Notes: generated by a model from the sequence alone, not told the origin. DNA of 64,000 nucleotides from an uncultured Oxalobacteraceae bacterium (GCA_903862415.1 CAIOYD010000004.1:1-64000); one strand, 5' to 3'; counted from the first letter of the stretch, positions 1 to 9,641 are shown. Made by a program: numbers and translations.

Positions 1-27
1 AAACCCGGTTAAACACCGGGTTTTTTT
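1..27 (+). terminator. Rho-independent terminator at window edge
   Basis: A 9-bp perfect stem (1-9 with 15-23), a 5-nt loop and a run of seven T form an intrinsic terminator for a + strand transcript entering from the left. The three A at the very edge may be part of a longer A run, in which case it would also serve clpA on the minus strand. Confidence 0.75.
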
Positions 28-43
28 ATTAAGACCAACCATT

Positions 44-2341
44 TTATTCCGTCTCCACCACTTCCTGCGCTGCCGATGGCCGGATATCGCCTTCATAAAA
101 ATCCAGCTTGATCAGATTTTTATCATCCAGATCGACCCGGACTTTACCGCCATTGACGAGCTTGCCAAACAGTAATTCGTCAGCCAGGGCTTTGCGTATC
201 ATGTCCTGGATCAGTCGTGCCATCGGACGGGCACCCATGAGCGGGTCGAAGCCTTTTTTACCGAGGAACTTGCGTAACTCATCCGAGAAAACTGCTTCGA
301 CTTTTTTCTCATGCAACTGCTCTTCGAGCTGCATCAGGAACTTGTCGACCACGCGCAGAATAATTTCTTCATCAAGGGCCGCAAAACTGATAATGGCATC
401 GAGACGATTACGGAATTCCGGTGTGAACATGCGCTTGATGTCAGCCATTTCATCGCCGGCTTCTTTGTGGTCGGTAAAGCCGATCGAACGTTTTTGCAGA
501 CTTTCCGCGCCCGCATTGGTCGTCATGATAATGATCACATTGCGGAAATCCGCCTTGCGGCCATTATTGTCGGTCAGCGTGCCATGATCCATCACCTGCA
601 ACAGAATGTTAAACACATCCGGATGGGCTTTTTCAATTTCATCCAGCAGTAACACCGTATGTGGTTTTTTGGTAATCGCTTCGGTCAGCAAACCACCCTG
701 ATCAAAACCAACATAACCCGGTGGCGCACCGATCAGACGACTCACGGCATGACGTTCCATGTATTCCGACATATCGAAACGGATGAGCTCAATACCCAGC
801 GTAAACGCCAGTTGCTTGGCCATTTCGGTTTTACCTACCCCGGTCGGACCGGAAAACAGGAACGAGCCAATGGGTTTGTCGAGCTTACCCAGACCGGCAC
901 GTGCCATCTTGATGGCCGAGGCCAGCGCTTCAATCGCCGGGTCCTGACCAAAGACGACATTTTTCAAATCGCGCTCGATGGTTTGCAGCTTGCTGCGATC
1001 ATCCTGATTGACCGTTTGCGGCGGGATACGGGCAATGCGCGAAATAATGTCTTCGATTTCGAGCTTGCCGATAATTTTTTTCTGCTTCGATTTCGGTAAC
1101 ACCCGTTGTGCAGCACCAGCTTCATCGATCACATCGATAGCCTTGTCAGGCAAATGCCGGTCGTTGATAAACCGCGCCGACAGTTCCGCCGCCGACGTCA
1201 GCGCAGAAGCTGAATACTTTACATTGTGATGTTCTTCAAAACGCGATTTGAGGCCGCGTAAAATCTGGATGGTTTGTTCCACCGACGGTTCGGCCACATC
1301 GATTTTCTGAAACCGGCGTGACAGCGCATGGTCTTTTTCAAACACGCCGCGGTATTCGGTATACGTGGTCGCACCTATGCATTTCAACTGACCGGAAGAC
1401 AACGCCGGTTTCAGCAGGTTAGACGCATCCAGCGTGCCGCCAGAAGCAGAACCGGCGCCGATGATGGTATGGATTTCATCAATGAACAAAATGCCGTGTG
1501 GCGCTTCCTTGATCTGTTTGAGCACTGCTTTTAAACGCAACTCAAAGTCACCACGGTATTTTGTTCCAGCCAAGAGCGAACCCATATCGAGGGAATACAC
1601 CACCGCGTTCTGTAAAATATCGGGCACATCTCCAAGTGTAATACGCAAAGCCAGACCTTCAGCAATTGCGGTTTTACCTACACCGGCTTCACCAACGAGC
1701 AGCGGATTGTTTTTGCGGCGGCGGCACAGTATTTGCACCACACGCTCCACTTCGCTGTCACGTCCGACCAGCGGATCGATTTTACCTTCGGCCGCGGCTT
1801 TATTCAAATTCAGGGTGAACTGATCCAGAGCACTTTCTTTAGGCGGTGCTTCGCTGTGCGGTTCTTCAATGCCTTCAGTCGATTTTTGCGGCTCGGTCGG
1901 ATGATCCTTGCGTACACCATGGGAAATAAAGTTGACCACATCCAGGCGAGTGACGCCCTGCTGATGCAGGTAATACACCGCATGGGAATCCTTTTCACCA
2001 AAAATAGCCACCAGCACATTGGCACCGGTCACTTCTTTTTTACCATTCGACGCCGACTGCACATGCATAATGGCGCGCTGAATAACGCGCTGAAAACCCA
2101 GAGTTGGCTGAGTATCAACCTCACCCGTCCCGGCCACCGTGGGGGTATTATCCATGACAAAATTGCTCAGAGTTTTGCGCAAATCATCAATTTTGACCGC
2201 ACAGGCGCGCAAGACTTCTGCTGCCGATGGATTATCCAGCAAAGCGAGCAGCAAATGCTCCACCGTGATGAATTCATACCTGGCCTGGCGCGCCTCGACA
2301 AACGCCATATGCAGACTGACTTCCAATTCTTGCGCAATCAT
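44..2341 (-). CDS. clpA: ATP-dependent Clp protease ATP-binding subunit ClpA
   Basis: AAA+ unfoldase that feeds substrates, including N-degron proteins delivered by ClpS, into the ClpP peptidase in the cytoplasm. The product is 765 aa, close to the usual size of about 758. It shows the N-terminal Clp repeat domain (about 1-145), an acidic/proline-rich linker (about 147-170), a first AAA+ module with Walker A GEAGVGKT (217-224), and a second with GPTGVGKT near residue 500. The RSIGF loop near residue 620 corresponds to the IGL/IGF loop that docks on ClpP. I chose the ATG at 2341 because GGAGG lies just upstream and because it overlaps the clpS stop (ATGA), which implies translational coupling. 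A start six codons earlier is possible but has no ribosome binding site. Confidence 0.97.
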   Translation of the reverse strand: MIAQELEVSLHMAFVEARQARYEFITVEHLLLALLDNPSAAEVLRACAVKIDDLRKTLSNFVMDNTPTVAGTGEVDTQPTLGFQRVIQRAIMHVQSASNGKKEVTGANVLVAIFGEKDSHAVYYLHQQGVTRLDVVNFISHGVRKDHPTEPQKSTEGIEEPHSEAPPKESALDQFTLNLNKAAAEGKIDPLVGRDSEVERVVQILCRRRKNNPLLVGEAGVGKTAIAEGLALRITLGDVPDILQNAVVYSLDMGSLLAGTKYRGDFELRLKAVLKQIKEAPHGILFIDEIHTIIGAGSASGGTLDASNLLKPALSSGQLKCIGATTYTEYRGVFEKDHALSRRFQKIDVAEPSVEQTIQILRGLKSRFEEHHNVKYSASALTSAAELSARFINDRHLPDKAIDVIDEAGAAQRVLPKSKQKKIIGKLEIEDIISRIARIPPQTVNQDDRSKLQTIERDLKNVVFGQDPAIEALASAIKMARAGLGKLDKPIGSFLFSGPTGVGKTEMAKQLAFTLGIELIRFDMSEYMERHAVSRLIGAPPGYVGFDQGGLLTEAITKKPHTVLLLDEIEKAHPDVFNILLQVMDHGTLTDNNGRKADFRNVIIIMTTNAGAESLQKRSIGFTDHKEAGDEMADIKRMFTPEFRNRLDAIISFAALDEEIILRVVDKFLMQLEEQLHEKKVEAVFSDELRKFLGKKGFDPLMGARPMARLIQDMIRKALADELLFGKLVNGGKVRVDLDDKNLIKLDFYEGDIRPSAAQEVVETE

Positions 2342-2646
2342 ACTTCCTCCATCACACATTGCAGGGGGTGCCCTGCTTGCCTGGCATATGCCATTACTAA
2401 ATCAACCTTGGTAGCAGCGATATCTTTAGAAAAAATTCCGCATACGCCTTTTCCATCCCGATGTACTTTCAGCATAATCTGCAACGCCGTTTCCCTATCT
2501 TTGTGAAAATATTCCTGAATCACCATCACGACAAACTCCATCGGCGTGTAATCGTCATTCAATAAAACGACCTTATACATCGAAGGCGGCTTCAGTTTTT
2601 CAGTCTGCCGCTCTATTACTGTACTAGTTTCGTGCTTATTTGCCAT
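2338..2646 (-). CDS. clpS: ATP-dependent Clp protease adaptor ClpS
   Basis: ClpS is the N-recognin that binds N-terminal destabilising residues and hands substrates to ClpA. The 102-aa product has the conserved pocket motif [13 protein letters not shown] (about 28-40) and the later [11 protein letters not shown] segment, whose His lines the binding pocket in the family. It lies immediately upstream of clpA with a 4-bp ATGA overlap, so the two form one operon. The lysine-rich N-terminal tail before the core is the flexible arm used to deliver substrates. Confidence 0.96.
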   Translation of the reverse strand: MANKHETSTVIERQTEKLKPPSMYKVVLLNDDYTPMEFVVMVIQEYFHKDRETALQIMLKVHRDGKGVCGIFSKDIAATKVDLVMAYARQAGHPLQCVMEEV

Positions 2647-2699
2647 AAGTAAATATACGGTTTCCAGCCAGGGCGTCCAGATTTGAACGCAGTTACTAA

Positions 2700-2726
2700 A
2701 ATATAGCTCATTACATCGTAATTCAA
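2700..2726 (-). promoter_or_regulatory. Candidate clpS-clpA promoter
   Basis: On the minus strand TTGAAT (2721-2726) and TATATT (2700-2705) are separated by 15 bp and lie about 55 bp upstream of the clpS start. The spacing is shorter than the sigma-70 optimum, so this is only a candidate. Confidence 0.3.
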
Positions 2727-2945
2727 AGCTTCAAATAAGAGTGTAATTCAAATTTGAGGAATACACTTTACTTGTGGAAAGATGGCGCCTAATTTCTCAA
2801 GATCAATAGCTGAACTATTGTTTATTGTTGTTGTCCTCAATAGTATTACCGTAATGTAACACTTAACCCAGTGTTGTAAATTATCACTAAATTGGTGCTT
2901 TCATTTGAAAATCACTGTGAAAATATGATGCTTTCCTGAAAATTC

Positions 2946-2974
2946 TTGACATTCTGATTCAATACCTCAAAAAT
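2946..2974 (+). promoter_or_regulatory. Candidate cspA promoter
   Basis: A perfect -35 hexamer TTGACA (2946-2951) is followed 17 bp later by AAAAAT (2969-2974), a weak -10. Transcription from here would give a leader of about 118 nt before the cold-shock start at 3099. Confidence 0.4.
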
Positions 2975-3098
2975 GAAATTGTTAGTGAGATATTTACTTC
3001 TAATTAACACTGAGAGGGCAAGTTTAGGGGGATTTCGCATAGCGCTGAATTTCTGGCTTTAACGGCTCGTGTTTTTGATATTTTCTGAAAGATGTATT

Positions 3099-3305
3099 AT
3101 GGCAACAGGCACAGTTAAATGGTTTAATGATTCAAAAGGCTTTGGCTTTATCACTCCAGACGACGGCGGCGAAGATTTATTCGCACACTTCTCAGCAATC
3201 CAAATGAACGGATTTAAAACGCTTAAAGAAGGCCAAAAAGTCCAATTTGAGGTAACTCAGGGTCCTAAAGGCAAGCAAGCTTCAAATATCCAAGCACCTA
3301 ATTAA
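3099..3305 (+). CDS. cspA: Cold-shock protein (CspA family)
   Basis: Single-domain OB-fold nucleic-acid chaperone of 68 aa, the normal length. Both RNA-binding motifs are present: RNP1 (KGFGFI, about 15-20) and an RNP2-like stretch (DLFAHF, about 28-33). The start is placed at ATGGCAACAGG, which matches the usual MATGTVKWF beginning; an upstream in-frame ATG would add 10 non-conserved residues. It is monocistronic, with a strong terminator just downstream and an unusually long AT-rich leader. By analogy with enteric cspA the leader may act as a temperature-responsive element, but this is inference. The sequence does not say whether the gene is cold-induced or constitutive. Confidence 0.95.
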   Translation: MATGTVKWFNDSKGFGFITPDDGGEDLFAHFSAIQMNGFKTLKEGQKVQFEVTQGPKGKQASNIQAPN

Positions 3306-3320
3306 TTTTAGAATTGCTCT

Positions 3321-3350
3321 AAAAAGCTCCGTTTTTGCGGGGCTTTTTTT
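3321..3350 (+). terminator. Terminator of cspA
   Basis: An AAAGCTCCG / CGGGGCTTT stem with one G-U pair and a 5-T loop is followed by a T run. It lies 16 bp after the cspA stop. Confidence 0.85.
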
Positions 3351-3368
3351 ATGTTACGCTGCCAGAAA

Positions 3369-3400
3369 TGCAAAAAGACCGGCAAGCCGGTCTTTTTGCA
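3369..3400. terminator. Bidirectional terminator between cspA and icd
   Basis: A 15-bp perfect inverted repeat (3369-3383 with 3386-3400) has A and T runs at its two ends, so it can terminate on either strand. It sits 17 bp from the icd stop and is the likely icd terminator, backing up the cspA one. Confidence 0.85.
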
Positions 3401-3416
3401 TTCAGACAGCAACGAA

Positions 3417-4667
3417 TTACATGTTTGAAATCATGGCATCGCCAAAACCGGAACAGGACAATTGCGTAGCGCCTTCCATCAGACGGGCAAAATCGTAAGT
3501 GACCTTTTTCTGGTCGATCGATTTACTCATCGAACTAATAATCAGATCCGCCGCTTCCAGCCAACCCATATGACGCAACATCATTTCGGCCGACAGAATC
3601 AATGAACCCGGATTAACGTAATCTTTACCGGCGTATTTTGGTGCCGTGCCGTGGGTCGCTTCAAACATCGCGATCGAATCCGACAGATTCGCACCTGGTG
3701 CAATCCCGATACCACCCACCTGAGCGGCTAAGGCATCAGAAATATAATCGCCATTCAGATTGAGTGTGGCAATCACGCTGTATTCAGCCGGACGCAACAG
3801 GATTTGCTGCAGGAAGGCATCCGCGATGCAATCTTTAACCACGATTTGTTTGCCGCTGACCGGGTTTTTAAATTGGCACCATGGTCCGCCATCGATAAGC
3901 TCAGCACCAAATTCTTTTTGCGCCAGAGCGTATGACCAATCACGGAAGCCACCTTCGGTGTACTTCATGATGTTACCCTTGTGAACGATGGTCACAGAAG
4001 GCTTGTCATTGTCGATGGCGTACTGAATCGCTTTGCGCACCAGACGTTCGGTACCTTCACGCGATACAGGCTTGATGCCGATACCGGAAGTTTCCGGGAA
4101 ACGGATTTTTTTCACGCCCATTTCATTGATCAGGAAAGAGATCAGTTTTTTAACCTGGTCAGTTCCTTCCTGGAATTCCACGCCACAATAAATGTCTTCG
4201 GAGTTTTCACGGAAGATCACCATGTCAGTTTTTTCCGGCTCTTTCACTGGCGATGGAACACCGGTGAAATAACGTACCGGACGCAGGCACACATACAGAT
4301 CAAGTTCCTGACGCAGCGCCACGTTGAGGGAGCGGATACCGCCACCGACCGGGGTCGTCAGTGGGCCTTTAATCGACACCACGTAATCTTTTAACACACG
4401 CAGAGTTTCTTCCGGCAACCAGACATCCGGGCCATACACCTGAGTCGATTTTTCACCGGCATAAATTTCCATCCAGCTGATTTTACGCTTGCCCGCGTAA
4501 GCTTTGGCAACGGCCGCATCAATTACCTTGATCATTACCGGACTGATATCCACACCGGTTCCATCGCCTTCGATGTAAGGAATGATAGGGTTATTCGGGA
4601 CGTTGATTGAATAATCAGCGTTGACGGTGATTTTTTCACCGGCTGGTACTTTAATGTGTTGGTACAT
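3417..4667 (-). CDS. icd: NADP-dependent isocitrate dehydrogenase
   Basis: TCA-cycle enzyme converting isocitrate to 2-oxoglutarate and CO2 with NADP+. The product is 416 aa and matches the dimeric bacterial type. It has the substrate segment [19 protein letters not shown], the IYCGVEF stretch, GHGTAP-type cofactor loop [11 protein letters not shown] (the Lys-Tyr pair after AP is typical of NADP specificity) and [13 protein letters not shown] chose the second of two close ATG codons because GGAG lies 6 nt before it but directly abuts the first. The gene stands alone, convergent with cspA. Two perfect 12-bp palindromes lie in its upstream region (4730-4741 and 4784-4795), suggesting regulation. 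Confidence 0.97.
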   Translation of the reverse strand: MYQHIKVPAGEKITVNADYSINVPNNPIIPYIEGDGTGVDISPVMIKVIDAAVAKAYAGKRKISWMEIYAGEKSTQVYGPDVWLPEETLRVLKDYVVSIKGPLTTPVGGGIRSLNVALRQELDLYVCLRPVRYFTGVPSPVKEPEKTDMVIFRENSEDIYCGVEFQEGTDQVKKLISFLINEMGVKKIRFPETSGIGIKPVSREGTERLVRKAIQYAIDNDKPSVTIVHKGNIMKYTEGGFRDWSYALAQKEFGAELIDGGPWCQFKNPVSGKQIVVKDCIADAFLQQILLRPAEYSVIATLNLNGDYISDALAAQVGGIGIAPGANLSDSIAMFEATHGTAPKYAGKDYVNPGSLILSAEMMLRHMGWLEAADLIISSMSKSIDQKKVTYDFARLMEGATQLSCSGFGDAMISNM

Positions 4668-4729
4668 TTTCATCTCCGAAGTGAGGCGCGCGGGCTGGTC
4701 ACCAGCGCTCTTAATGACATGCCGACCTT

Positions 4730-4741
4730 ATTGTATACAAT
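4730..4741. promoter_or_regulatory. 12-bp palindrome upstream of icd
   Basis: ATTGTATACAAT is a perfect palindrome 63 bp upstream of the icd start. It could be an operator, or its TACAAT half could serve as a -10 box. There is no direct evidence for either. Confidence 0.35.
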
Positions 4742-4783
4742 GAGCGACAAATTACACGTTTTATGTGCAAACCACTTACCAGC

Positions 4784-4795
4784 TCTTATATAAGA
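4784..4795. promoter_or_regulatory. 12-bp palindrome upstream of icd (operator candidate)
   Basis: TCTTATATAAGA is a perfect palindrome. A partial copy (CTTATGTC on the minus strand) lies directly beside it at 4793-4800. The form is like operators of dimeric GntR-type regulators; the link to icd is inferred from position. Confidence 0.4.
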
Positions 4796-4864
4796 CATAA
4801 GAGAGCAATTTCACATTATGCACCAGAATTTTACTAGATGCCATCAATTTGCGACACTCCCTCT

Positions 4865-5410
4865 ATGAAACTTATTTTATTTAACAAACCATTTCAGGTC
4901 ATGAGCCAATTTTCTGCCCACGAAACCCGTCCGACACTGGCCGATTATCTGACCATTGCGGGCATTTATCCCGCCGGTCGTCTCGACGCCGACAGCGAAG
5001 GATTGATGCTGCTCACCGACGATGGCCAGTTACAACACAAAATCAGCCATCCGGATCACAAGGAAGCCAAAACTTATCTGGTACAGGTGGAAGGAATACC
5101 AAGTCCGAAACAATTACAGCAGTTACGTGCGCCGATCAATCTGGGTGACTTTGTTACCCAACCCTGTCAGGTGCAACATATTCAGACACCCGACTGGCTG
5201 TGGGAGCGCCAACCGCCGATCCGGGAACGAGCGGACATCCCCACAAGCTGGCTGGCCATTACTTTAAAAGAAGGCAAAAATCGTCAGGTCAGACGCATGA
5301 CGGCCACAGTCCAGTTGCCTACCCTGCGACTGATCCGCAGCGCCATCGGACCGTACTCCCTGGCCAGCCATCCCCTTTTGCCCGGAGAATGGATAGATTT
5401 GGCGGCATAA
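4865..5410 (+). CDS. rluE: 23S rRNA pseudouridine synthase, RluE/RsuA family
   Basis: RsuA-family pseudouridine synthase of 181 aa, most like RluE, which modifies U2457 of 23S rRNA. The catalytic motif is GRLDADSEGLMLL with Asp41 as the expected nucleophile, and a KEGKNRQVRRM motif follows near residue 140. As in RluE there is no N-terminal S4 domain. I used the ATG at 4865, giving MKLILFNKPF, because homologues begin this way. An in-frame ATG at 4838 adds nine unconserved residues, and neither has a clear ribosome binding site. The gene lies divergent from icd and 67 bp upstream of the DUF192 gene. Confidence 0.88.
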   Translation: MKLILFNKPFQVMSQFSAHETRPTLADYLTIAGIYPAGRLDADSEGLMLLTDDGQLQHKISHPDHKEAKTYLVQVEGIPSPKQLQQLRAPINLGDFVTQPCQVQHIQTPDWLWERQPPIRERADIPTSWLAITLKEGKNRQVRRMTATVQLPTLRLIRSAIGPYSLASHPLLPGEWIDLAA

Positions 5411-5477
5411 ATTCCTTTGCGGCACTGGCATATCTGCGGCAGGCAGGGTATTCTGCCAGTTTTACACTTACTCAACC

Positions 5478-5909
5478 ATGACCATGCGCCCATCCGCCTC
5501 ACTGTTTTTCTGTTGTCTGTTATTGACCACCAGTGCTTTTGCCCAGCAAAAATTACCGGTCAAACAATTCACTGCCGGGATGTACGTGATTCAGGCTGAA
5601 ATCGCCTCGACCGAAGCGCAGCGCGAACTGGGCTTAATGAACCGCAAACAAATGGGTAGCAATGAAGGAATGATGTTTATTTTTGACCGCCCGGCGGCCG
5701 TATGTATGTGGATGAAAAACACCCTGCTGCCACTCTCCGTGGCGTTTATCGACAGCAGTGGCGTGATTCTGAATATCGAAGAAATGGCCCCGCTAACCGA
5801 CACCAATCATTGCGCTGTCAAAGCGGCAGAATATGCGCTGGAAATGAACGCCGAATGGTTTAAACGCAAAAATATCAAACCGGGCAGCAAGATTGAATTA
5901 CTTAAATAA
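5478..5909 (+). CDS. Exported DUF192 family protein
   Basis: The 143-aa product has an N-terminal signal peptide (about 1-22, ending AFAQ) followed by a complete DUF192 domain. Hallmarks include ELGLMNRKQM, a GMMFIFD strand and CMWMKNTLLPLSVAFID. The family is small, periplasmic or exported and of unproven function. It follows rluE on the same strand and may be co-transcribed. Its last 8 bp overlap the 3' end of the convergent histidine kinase gene, with no terminator between them. Confidence 0.85.
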   Translation: MTMRPSASLFFCCLLLTTSAFAQQKLPVKQFTAGMYVIQAEIASTEAQRELGLMNRKQMGSNEGMMFIFDRPAAVCMWMKNTLLPLSVAFIDSSGVILNIEEMAPLTDTNHCAVKAAEYALEMNAEWFKRKNIKPGSKIELLK

Positions 5910-7377
5910 TCTGACTGCCAGTTAAAAAATCAAAATAAAAACTTGTCCCCTGATCTACGCTGGAGCTAAATCCTATCGTCCCATTCATTCGTTCAACCAG
6001 TTCTTTGGTGATGGCCAATCCCAGGCCTGAACCACCTTTTTTTCGTGTATCAGAAGAATCTGCCTGAGAGAATTTTTGAAAAATGCGGTTCTGGAATTCT
6101 GCTGGAATGCCCTGACCGGCATCAGTGACACTGACGCGAACTGAGTCGCCAAAAGTGGTGATCGATACGTCTACGGTGCCATTGTCGGGTGAAAATTTGA
6201 TGGCATTGGAAAGTAAATTCGACATCACCTGCAATAGGCGCTGACTGTCCACATCAACATACAAGTCCGCTATATCGCTGCTGATGGCCAAATTAACGTT
6301 CCGCGCACCTACATAGGAACGATTGATTTCGACCGACTGTTCAATTAACGGCATCAGTTGATGACGTTGAATATCAAAATGCATCTTGCCCGCTTCCAGC
6401 TTTTCCATATCGAGCAAGTCGTTGATAATATAGGTTAAGCGCATGGTATTTCTTTGGGCGAGCTCAATGATTTGTGCCACCGGCGCGGCAATTTTACCCA
6501 ACACACCACCCATGACCAATCCGAGTGACCCTGCTATTGATGTCAATGGTGTGCGCAATTCATGACTGACTGTGGAAATGAATTCACTCTTCATTTGTTC
6601 AATGTGAATCCGCTCGGTGATGTCAGTGATAAAGCCATGCCACAGGGTCGAGCCATCCTGATCCAATTCTGGCTTGGCATTCCCAAACAGCCACTTCACT
6701 GTGCCATCTTCATACCTGACCCGATATTGATGCTGCCACAGGGATAACTCCTGGGCCGATTTTTGAATCGAAGCGGCAACGCCATCCAGATCTTCCGGGT
6801 GCAGAATGGAAAATACTTTACTGGCATCCTCGCGTACTTCTTCCGGAGTGACTTGATAAATTTCAAAAATAGCTTCACTGGCAAAGGGAAAGCAGGAACT
6901 GCCATCAGGACGCAAGCGGTATTGATAAACCAGACCAGGAACCCTGCTGGCAATTTTTTCCAACCGATTGAACGCTTCTTTGGCCTCAAGCTCGGCCTTT
7001 TTTCGTGTCGTGATGTTGCGCAGAAAACAGAAATTAAATTCTACCGAGTCAATTTTGATGTAATTTGCACTCACCTCGACGGGATATTCTCTGCCAGACT
7101 TCATTTTGTGACGCGTTTCAAGAGTCACCGTTCCGCGTCTCTTAAGGTCTTCAAAATGAATTTCCCAAATCCCGGCCTGATAATCCGGATCCAAATCAAA
7201 AATTTTCATTCCAAGCATTTCTGCCTTGGTATAACCCCGTTCTGTGCAAGCCGCATCATTGACATAAATAATGCTCCCTTCACGATTGACCCAAAAAATG
7301 CTGTCAGCTGCCCGATCAACACTTTGCCTCATCATTTCGAGTTCATTGGGAAACCGGTGCCTGGGTTCAAAATCCAT
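5902..7377 (-). CDS. PAS-PAS sensor histidine kinase (orphan)
   Basis: A 491-aa cytoplasmic sensor kinase with no membrane segment. The order is PAS (about 15-125), PAS with PAC (about 140-260), HisKA with H-box SHELRTPL (His272 the phosphorylation site) and an HATPase_c domain. The latter shows the N box NLLSNAIKF (387-395), G1 DAGQGI (419-424) and G2 GSGLGLAI (449-456). There is no receiver or Hpt domain and no response regulator gene next to it, so its partner must be elsewhere. The start at 7377 is favoured by AAGGA five bases upstream; a longer reading frame to 7446 is possible. The signal sensed by the PAS domains cannot be told. Confidence 0.92.
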   Translation of the reverse strand: MDFEPRHRFPNELEMMRQSVDRAADSIFWVNREGSIIYVNDAACTERGYTKAEMLGMKIFDLDPDYQAGIWEIHFEDLKRRGTVTLETRHKMKSGREYPVEVSANYIKIDSVEFNFCFLRNITTRKKAELEAKEAFNRLEKIASRVPGLVYQYRLRPDGSSCFPFASEAIFEIYQVTPEEVREDASKVFSILHPEDLDGVAASIQKSAQELSLWQHQYRVRYEDGTVKWLFGNAKPELDQDGSTLWHGFITDITERIHIEQMKSEFISTVSHELRTPLTSIAGSLGLVMGGVLGKIAAPVAQIIELAQRNTMRLTYIINDLLDMEKLEAGKMHFDIQRHQLMPLIEQSVEINRSYVGARNVNLAISSDIADLYVDVDSQRLLQVMSNLLSNAIKFSPDNGTVDVSITTFGDSVRVSVTDAGQGIPAEFQNRIFQKFSQADSSDTRKKGGSGLGLAITKELVERMNGTIGFSSSVDQGTSFYFDFLTGSQII

Positions 7378-7507
7378 CTGAGTCCTTGAGAAGTTGCCTG
7401 TCCGGGCCGAAGAGCCATTGGCAAGTCTGCATATTAGCAAATGCAACAGTTAATCAATTTAAAGAATAGGCCATGGAGTGGGCTTTTACAAAGTATTCTC
7501 CAGACGA

Positions 7508-7544
7508 CAAAAAACCACACGACGGTAATTCATGTGGTTTTTTG
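7508..7544. terminator. Terminator of rpsT
   Basis: A perfect 12-bp stem (7508-7519 with 7533-7544), A-rich on one side and T-rich on the other, with a 13-nt loop. It lies 75 bp downstream of the rpsT stop and separates rpsT from the kinase gene. Confidence 0.8.
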
Positions 7545-7618
7545 TATGTAACTATCCAAGCCCAAAAGGGCTACAAGCAGTTACTGCATACGATGATGGC
7601 TACCGAAGTAGCCAGTCA

Positions 7619-7882
7619 TTACGCCAATGCTTTTAAAGCAGCAGCTAAACGGCTCTTATGACGGGCAGCTTTGTTTTTGTGGATAATTTTTTTATCCGCA
7701 ATACTGTCAATTTTCGAAACCGAAGCTTGGAAAATCGAAGTTGCAACAGCTTTGTCACCAGTTGCAATCGCTTTACGAACTGCTTTGATTGCAGTGCGCA
7801 GAGTCGAGCGCTGGCTGGAGTTGTGAGCGTTTTGTTTAACTGCTTGACGAGCACGTTTGCGCGCTTGTGCGGTATTTGCCAT
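7619..7882 (-). CDS. rpsT: 30S ribosomal protein S20
   Basis: S20 is an alpha-helical primary binder of 16S rRNA in the small subunit. The 87-aa product is very basic, starts [18 protein letters not shown] and keeps the conserved Ser-Arg-rich N-terminal helix and the [12 protein letters not shown] segment. AGGAA precedes the ATG by 5 nt. It is divergent from murJ, the usual order in Burkholderiales, and has its own promoter and terminator. Confidence 0.98.
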   Translation of the reverse strand: MANTAQARKRARQAVKQNAHNSSQRSTLRTAIKAVRKAIATGDKAVATSIFQASVSKIDSIADKKIIHKNKAARHKSRLAAALKALA

Positions 7883-7946
7883 GAAATTTCCTAAACTAGT
7901 GTCGATGTGCCAATACTATTGGCCGAAGAATTCTGTACAGCTCGCT

Positions 7947-7975
7947 ATTGTAATCGAATTTAAAATAACATACAA
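7947..7975 (-). promoter_or_regulatory. Candidate rpsT promoter
   Basis: On the minus strand TTGTAT (7970-7975) and TACAAT (7947-7952) are separated by 17 bp, 65 bp upstream of the rpsT start. Confidence 0.5.
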
Positions 7976-8070
7976 GAATCTCGTTGGCCGGACGCAATAT
8001 AAACCATTATCTTCGCCGATTCAGTTGCTTCCTTACAAATAAATACGGCCAGCCCTTATAATGCCCCTCC

Positions 8071-9621
8071 ATGAACCTGCTTAAAACTCTCGCGACCATC
8101 AGCGGCATGACCATGCTTTCACGCATTACCGGCATGATCCGCGATATGCTCATTGCTCATGCCTTTGGCGCCTCGGCCTATTCGGATGCATATAACATTG
8201 CCTTCCGCATCCCCAATTTGCTGCGGCGAATTTTTGCCGAAGGTGCTTTTTCACAGGCGTTCGTCCCGATTTTAACCGAATATCATGACAAAAAAGGCCC
8301 ACAGGCCACCAAGTCGCTGGTCGACTCGGTCGGCACCCTGCTTACCTGGAGCCTGATCCTGACCAGTCTGCTCGGTATTATTGCCGCTCCGCTGCTGGTG
8401 TATGGACTGGCCAGTGGTTTTGCCAAGGACCCGGAAAAATTCAATGTCACGGTCGTGATGACGCGCATCATGTTTCCCTACATCGCTCTGATTTCTCTGG
8501 TCGCTTTAGCTGGCGGCATCCTCAACACCTGGCGCGAATTTAAAATCCCAGCCTTCACGCCGGTACTGTTTAATCTGGCCTCGATTTTTGGTTCAGTCGT
8601 GCTGGTGCATTATTTTCAGCAACCGATATACGCTCTGGCAGTGGCCGTGGTGCTGGGGGGTGTTTTGCAACTGGCGATTCAGTTTCCCTATCTGATCCGT
8701 ATCGGCATGTTACCGCACATTTCCCTGCACCCATTGCGCGCGCTGCAGGACCCGGGAGTCAAACGGGTATTACGCAATATGGCGCCGGCAATTTTCGCGG
8801 TCTCGGCGGCGCAATTCAGCATACTGATCAACTCCAATATTGCCTCCCATCTGGTCACAGGCAGTGTTTCCTGGTTGGCGTATGCCGACCGATTAATGGA
8901 ATTCCCTACCGCCCTGCTCGGTGTGGCACTGGGCACCATTTTACTGCCGAGCTTATCGCGGGCGCACGCACTGAATGATCATCAGGAGTATTCTGCTTTA
9001 CTCGACTGGGGCTTACGTTTGACCTTCCTGCTGGCCTTGCCAGCTGCCGTTGGCCTGGCGACCTTGTCGATTCCACTAACTGCCGTGTTATTTCATAACG
9101 GTAAATTTGATGCCGCTGCAGTGATTCAAACCAGCCATGCCTTAATTGCCTATGGCGTTGGCCTGATCGGCTTAATTCTGGTCAAAATTCTGGCACCCGG
9201 TTTTTATGCCAAACAAAATATTAAAACTCCGGTCAAAATCGCCCTCGGTGTCTTGGTTGCGACGCAAATCATGAACCTGCTGTTTATCCCACTCATGGCT
9301 CACGTTGGCTTAGCATTGTCGGTGGGATTGGGTGCCTGCCTGAATGCCGGCTTTTTATTTGCCGCTTTAAGACGCCACGGCATTTACCAGCCCCAACCCG
9401 GCTGGCTGCGTTTTTTTGCCAAACAGGCCGTGGCGCTGACCTGCATGGCGGCGCTGGCCTGGTATCTGAATATCCAGTTCGACTGGATCGGTCTGCAAAA
9501 CCATGTCATCCTGCGTGCCCTGGATTTGGGCTACATCTTAATCGCCTGTATGGCACTGTATTTTGTCAGTCTGTTTGCTATGGGATTTCGCCTGGGCGAC
9601 TTCCGCCGCATCGCTAATTAA
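8071..9621 (+). CDS. murJ: Lipid II flippase MurJ
   Basis: Polytopic inner-membrane protein (516 aa, about 14 hydrophobic segments) of the MOP superfamily that translocates lipid II for peptidoglycan synthesis. The N-terminus MNLLKTLATISGMTMLSRITG, the RDMLIAHAFGAS stretch and NLLRRIFAEGAFSQAFVPIL are characteristic of MurJ/MviN, including charged residues in the central cavity. Length is normal. It is divergent from rpsT and 20 bp upstream of a LysE-type gene on the same strand. It should be essential. Confidence 0.96.
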   Translation: MNLLKTLATISGMTMLSRITGMIRDMLIAHAFGASAYSDAYNIAFRIPNLLRRIFAEGAFSQAFVPILTEYHDKKGPQATKSLVDSVGTLLTWSLILTSLLGIIAAPLLVYGLASGFAKDPEKFNVTVVMTRIMFPYIALISLVALAGGILNTWREFKIPAFTPVLFNLASIFGSVVLVHYFQQPIYALAVAVVLGGVLQLAIQFPYLIRIGMLPHISLHPLRALQDPGVKRVLRNMAPAIFAVSAAQFSILINSNIASHLVTGSVSWLAYADRLMEFPTALLGVALGTILLPSLSRAHALNDHQEYSALLDWGLRLTFLLALPAAVGLATLSIPLTAVLFHNGKFDAAAVIQTSHALIAYGVGLIGLILVKILAPGFYAKQNIKTPVKIALGVLVATQIMNLLFIPLMAHVGLALSVGLGACLNAGFLFAALRRHGIYQPQPGWLRFFAKQAVALTCMAALAWYLNIQFDWIGLQNHVILRALDLGYILIACMALYFVSLFAMGFRLGDFRRIAN

Positions 9622-9641
9622 ACTCACTTACTGATCTACCT

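Larger units (their letters stand above)
2647..3098. other. Divergent intergenic region clpS / cspA with long cspA leader
   Basis: This 452-bp AT-rich stretch holds no credible gene. It must carry the promoters of clpS (minus) and the cold-shock gene (plus). A small hairpin (CAATAG 2804-2809 with CTATTG 2815-2820) and a perfect TTGACA box at 2946-2951 are visible. The distance from that box to the cspA start suggests a 5' leader of over 100 nt, as is typical of cold-shock mRNAs. Confidence 0.6.

Noticed and set aside
1733-2506. Long + strand open frame opposite clpA/clpS
   Set aside because: It has no family features and no ribosome binding site, and it mirrors two well-conserved genes on the other strand.
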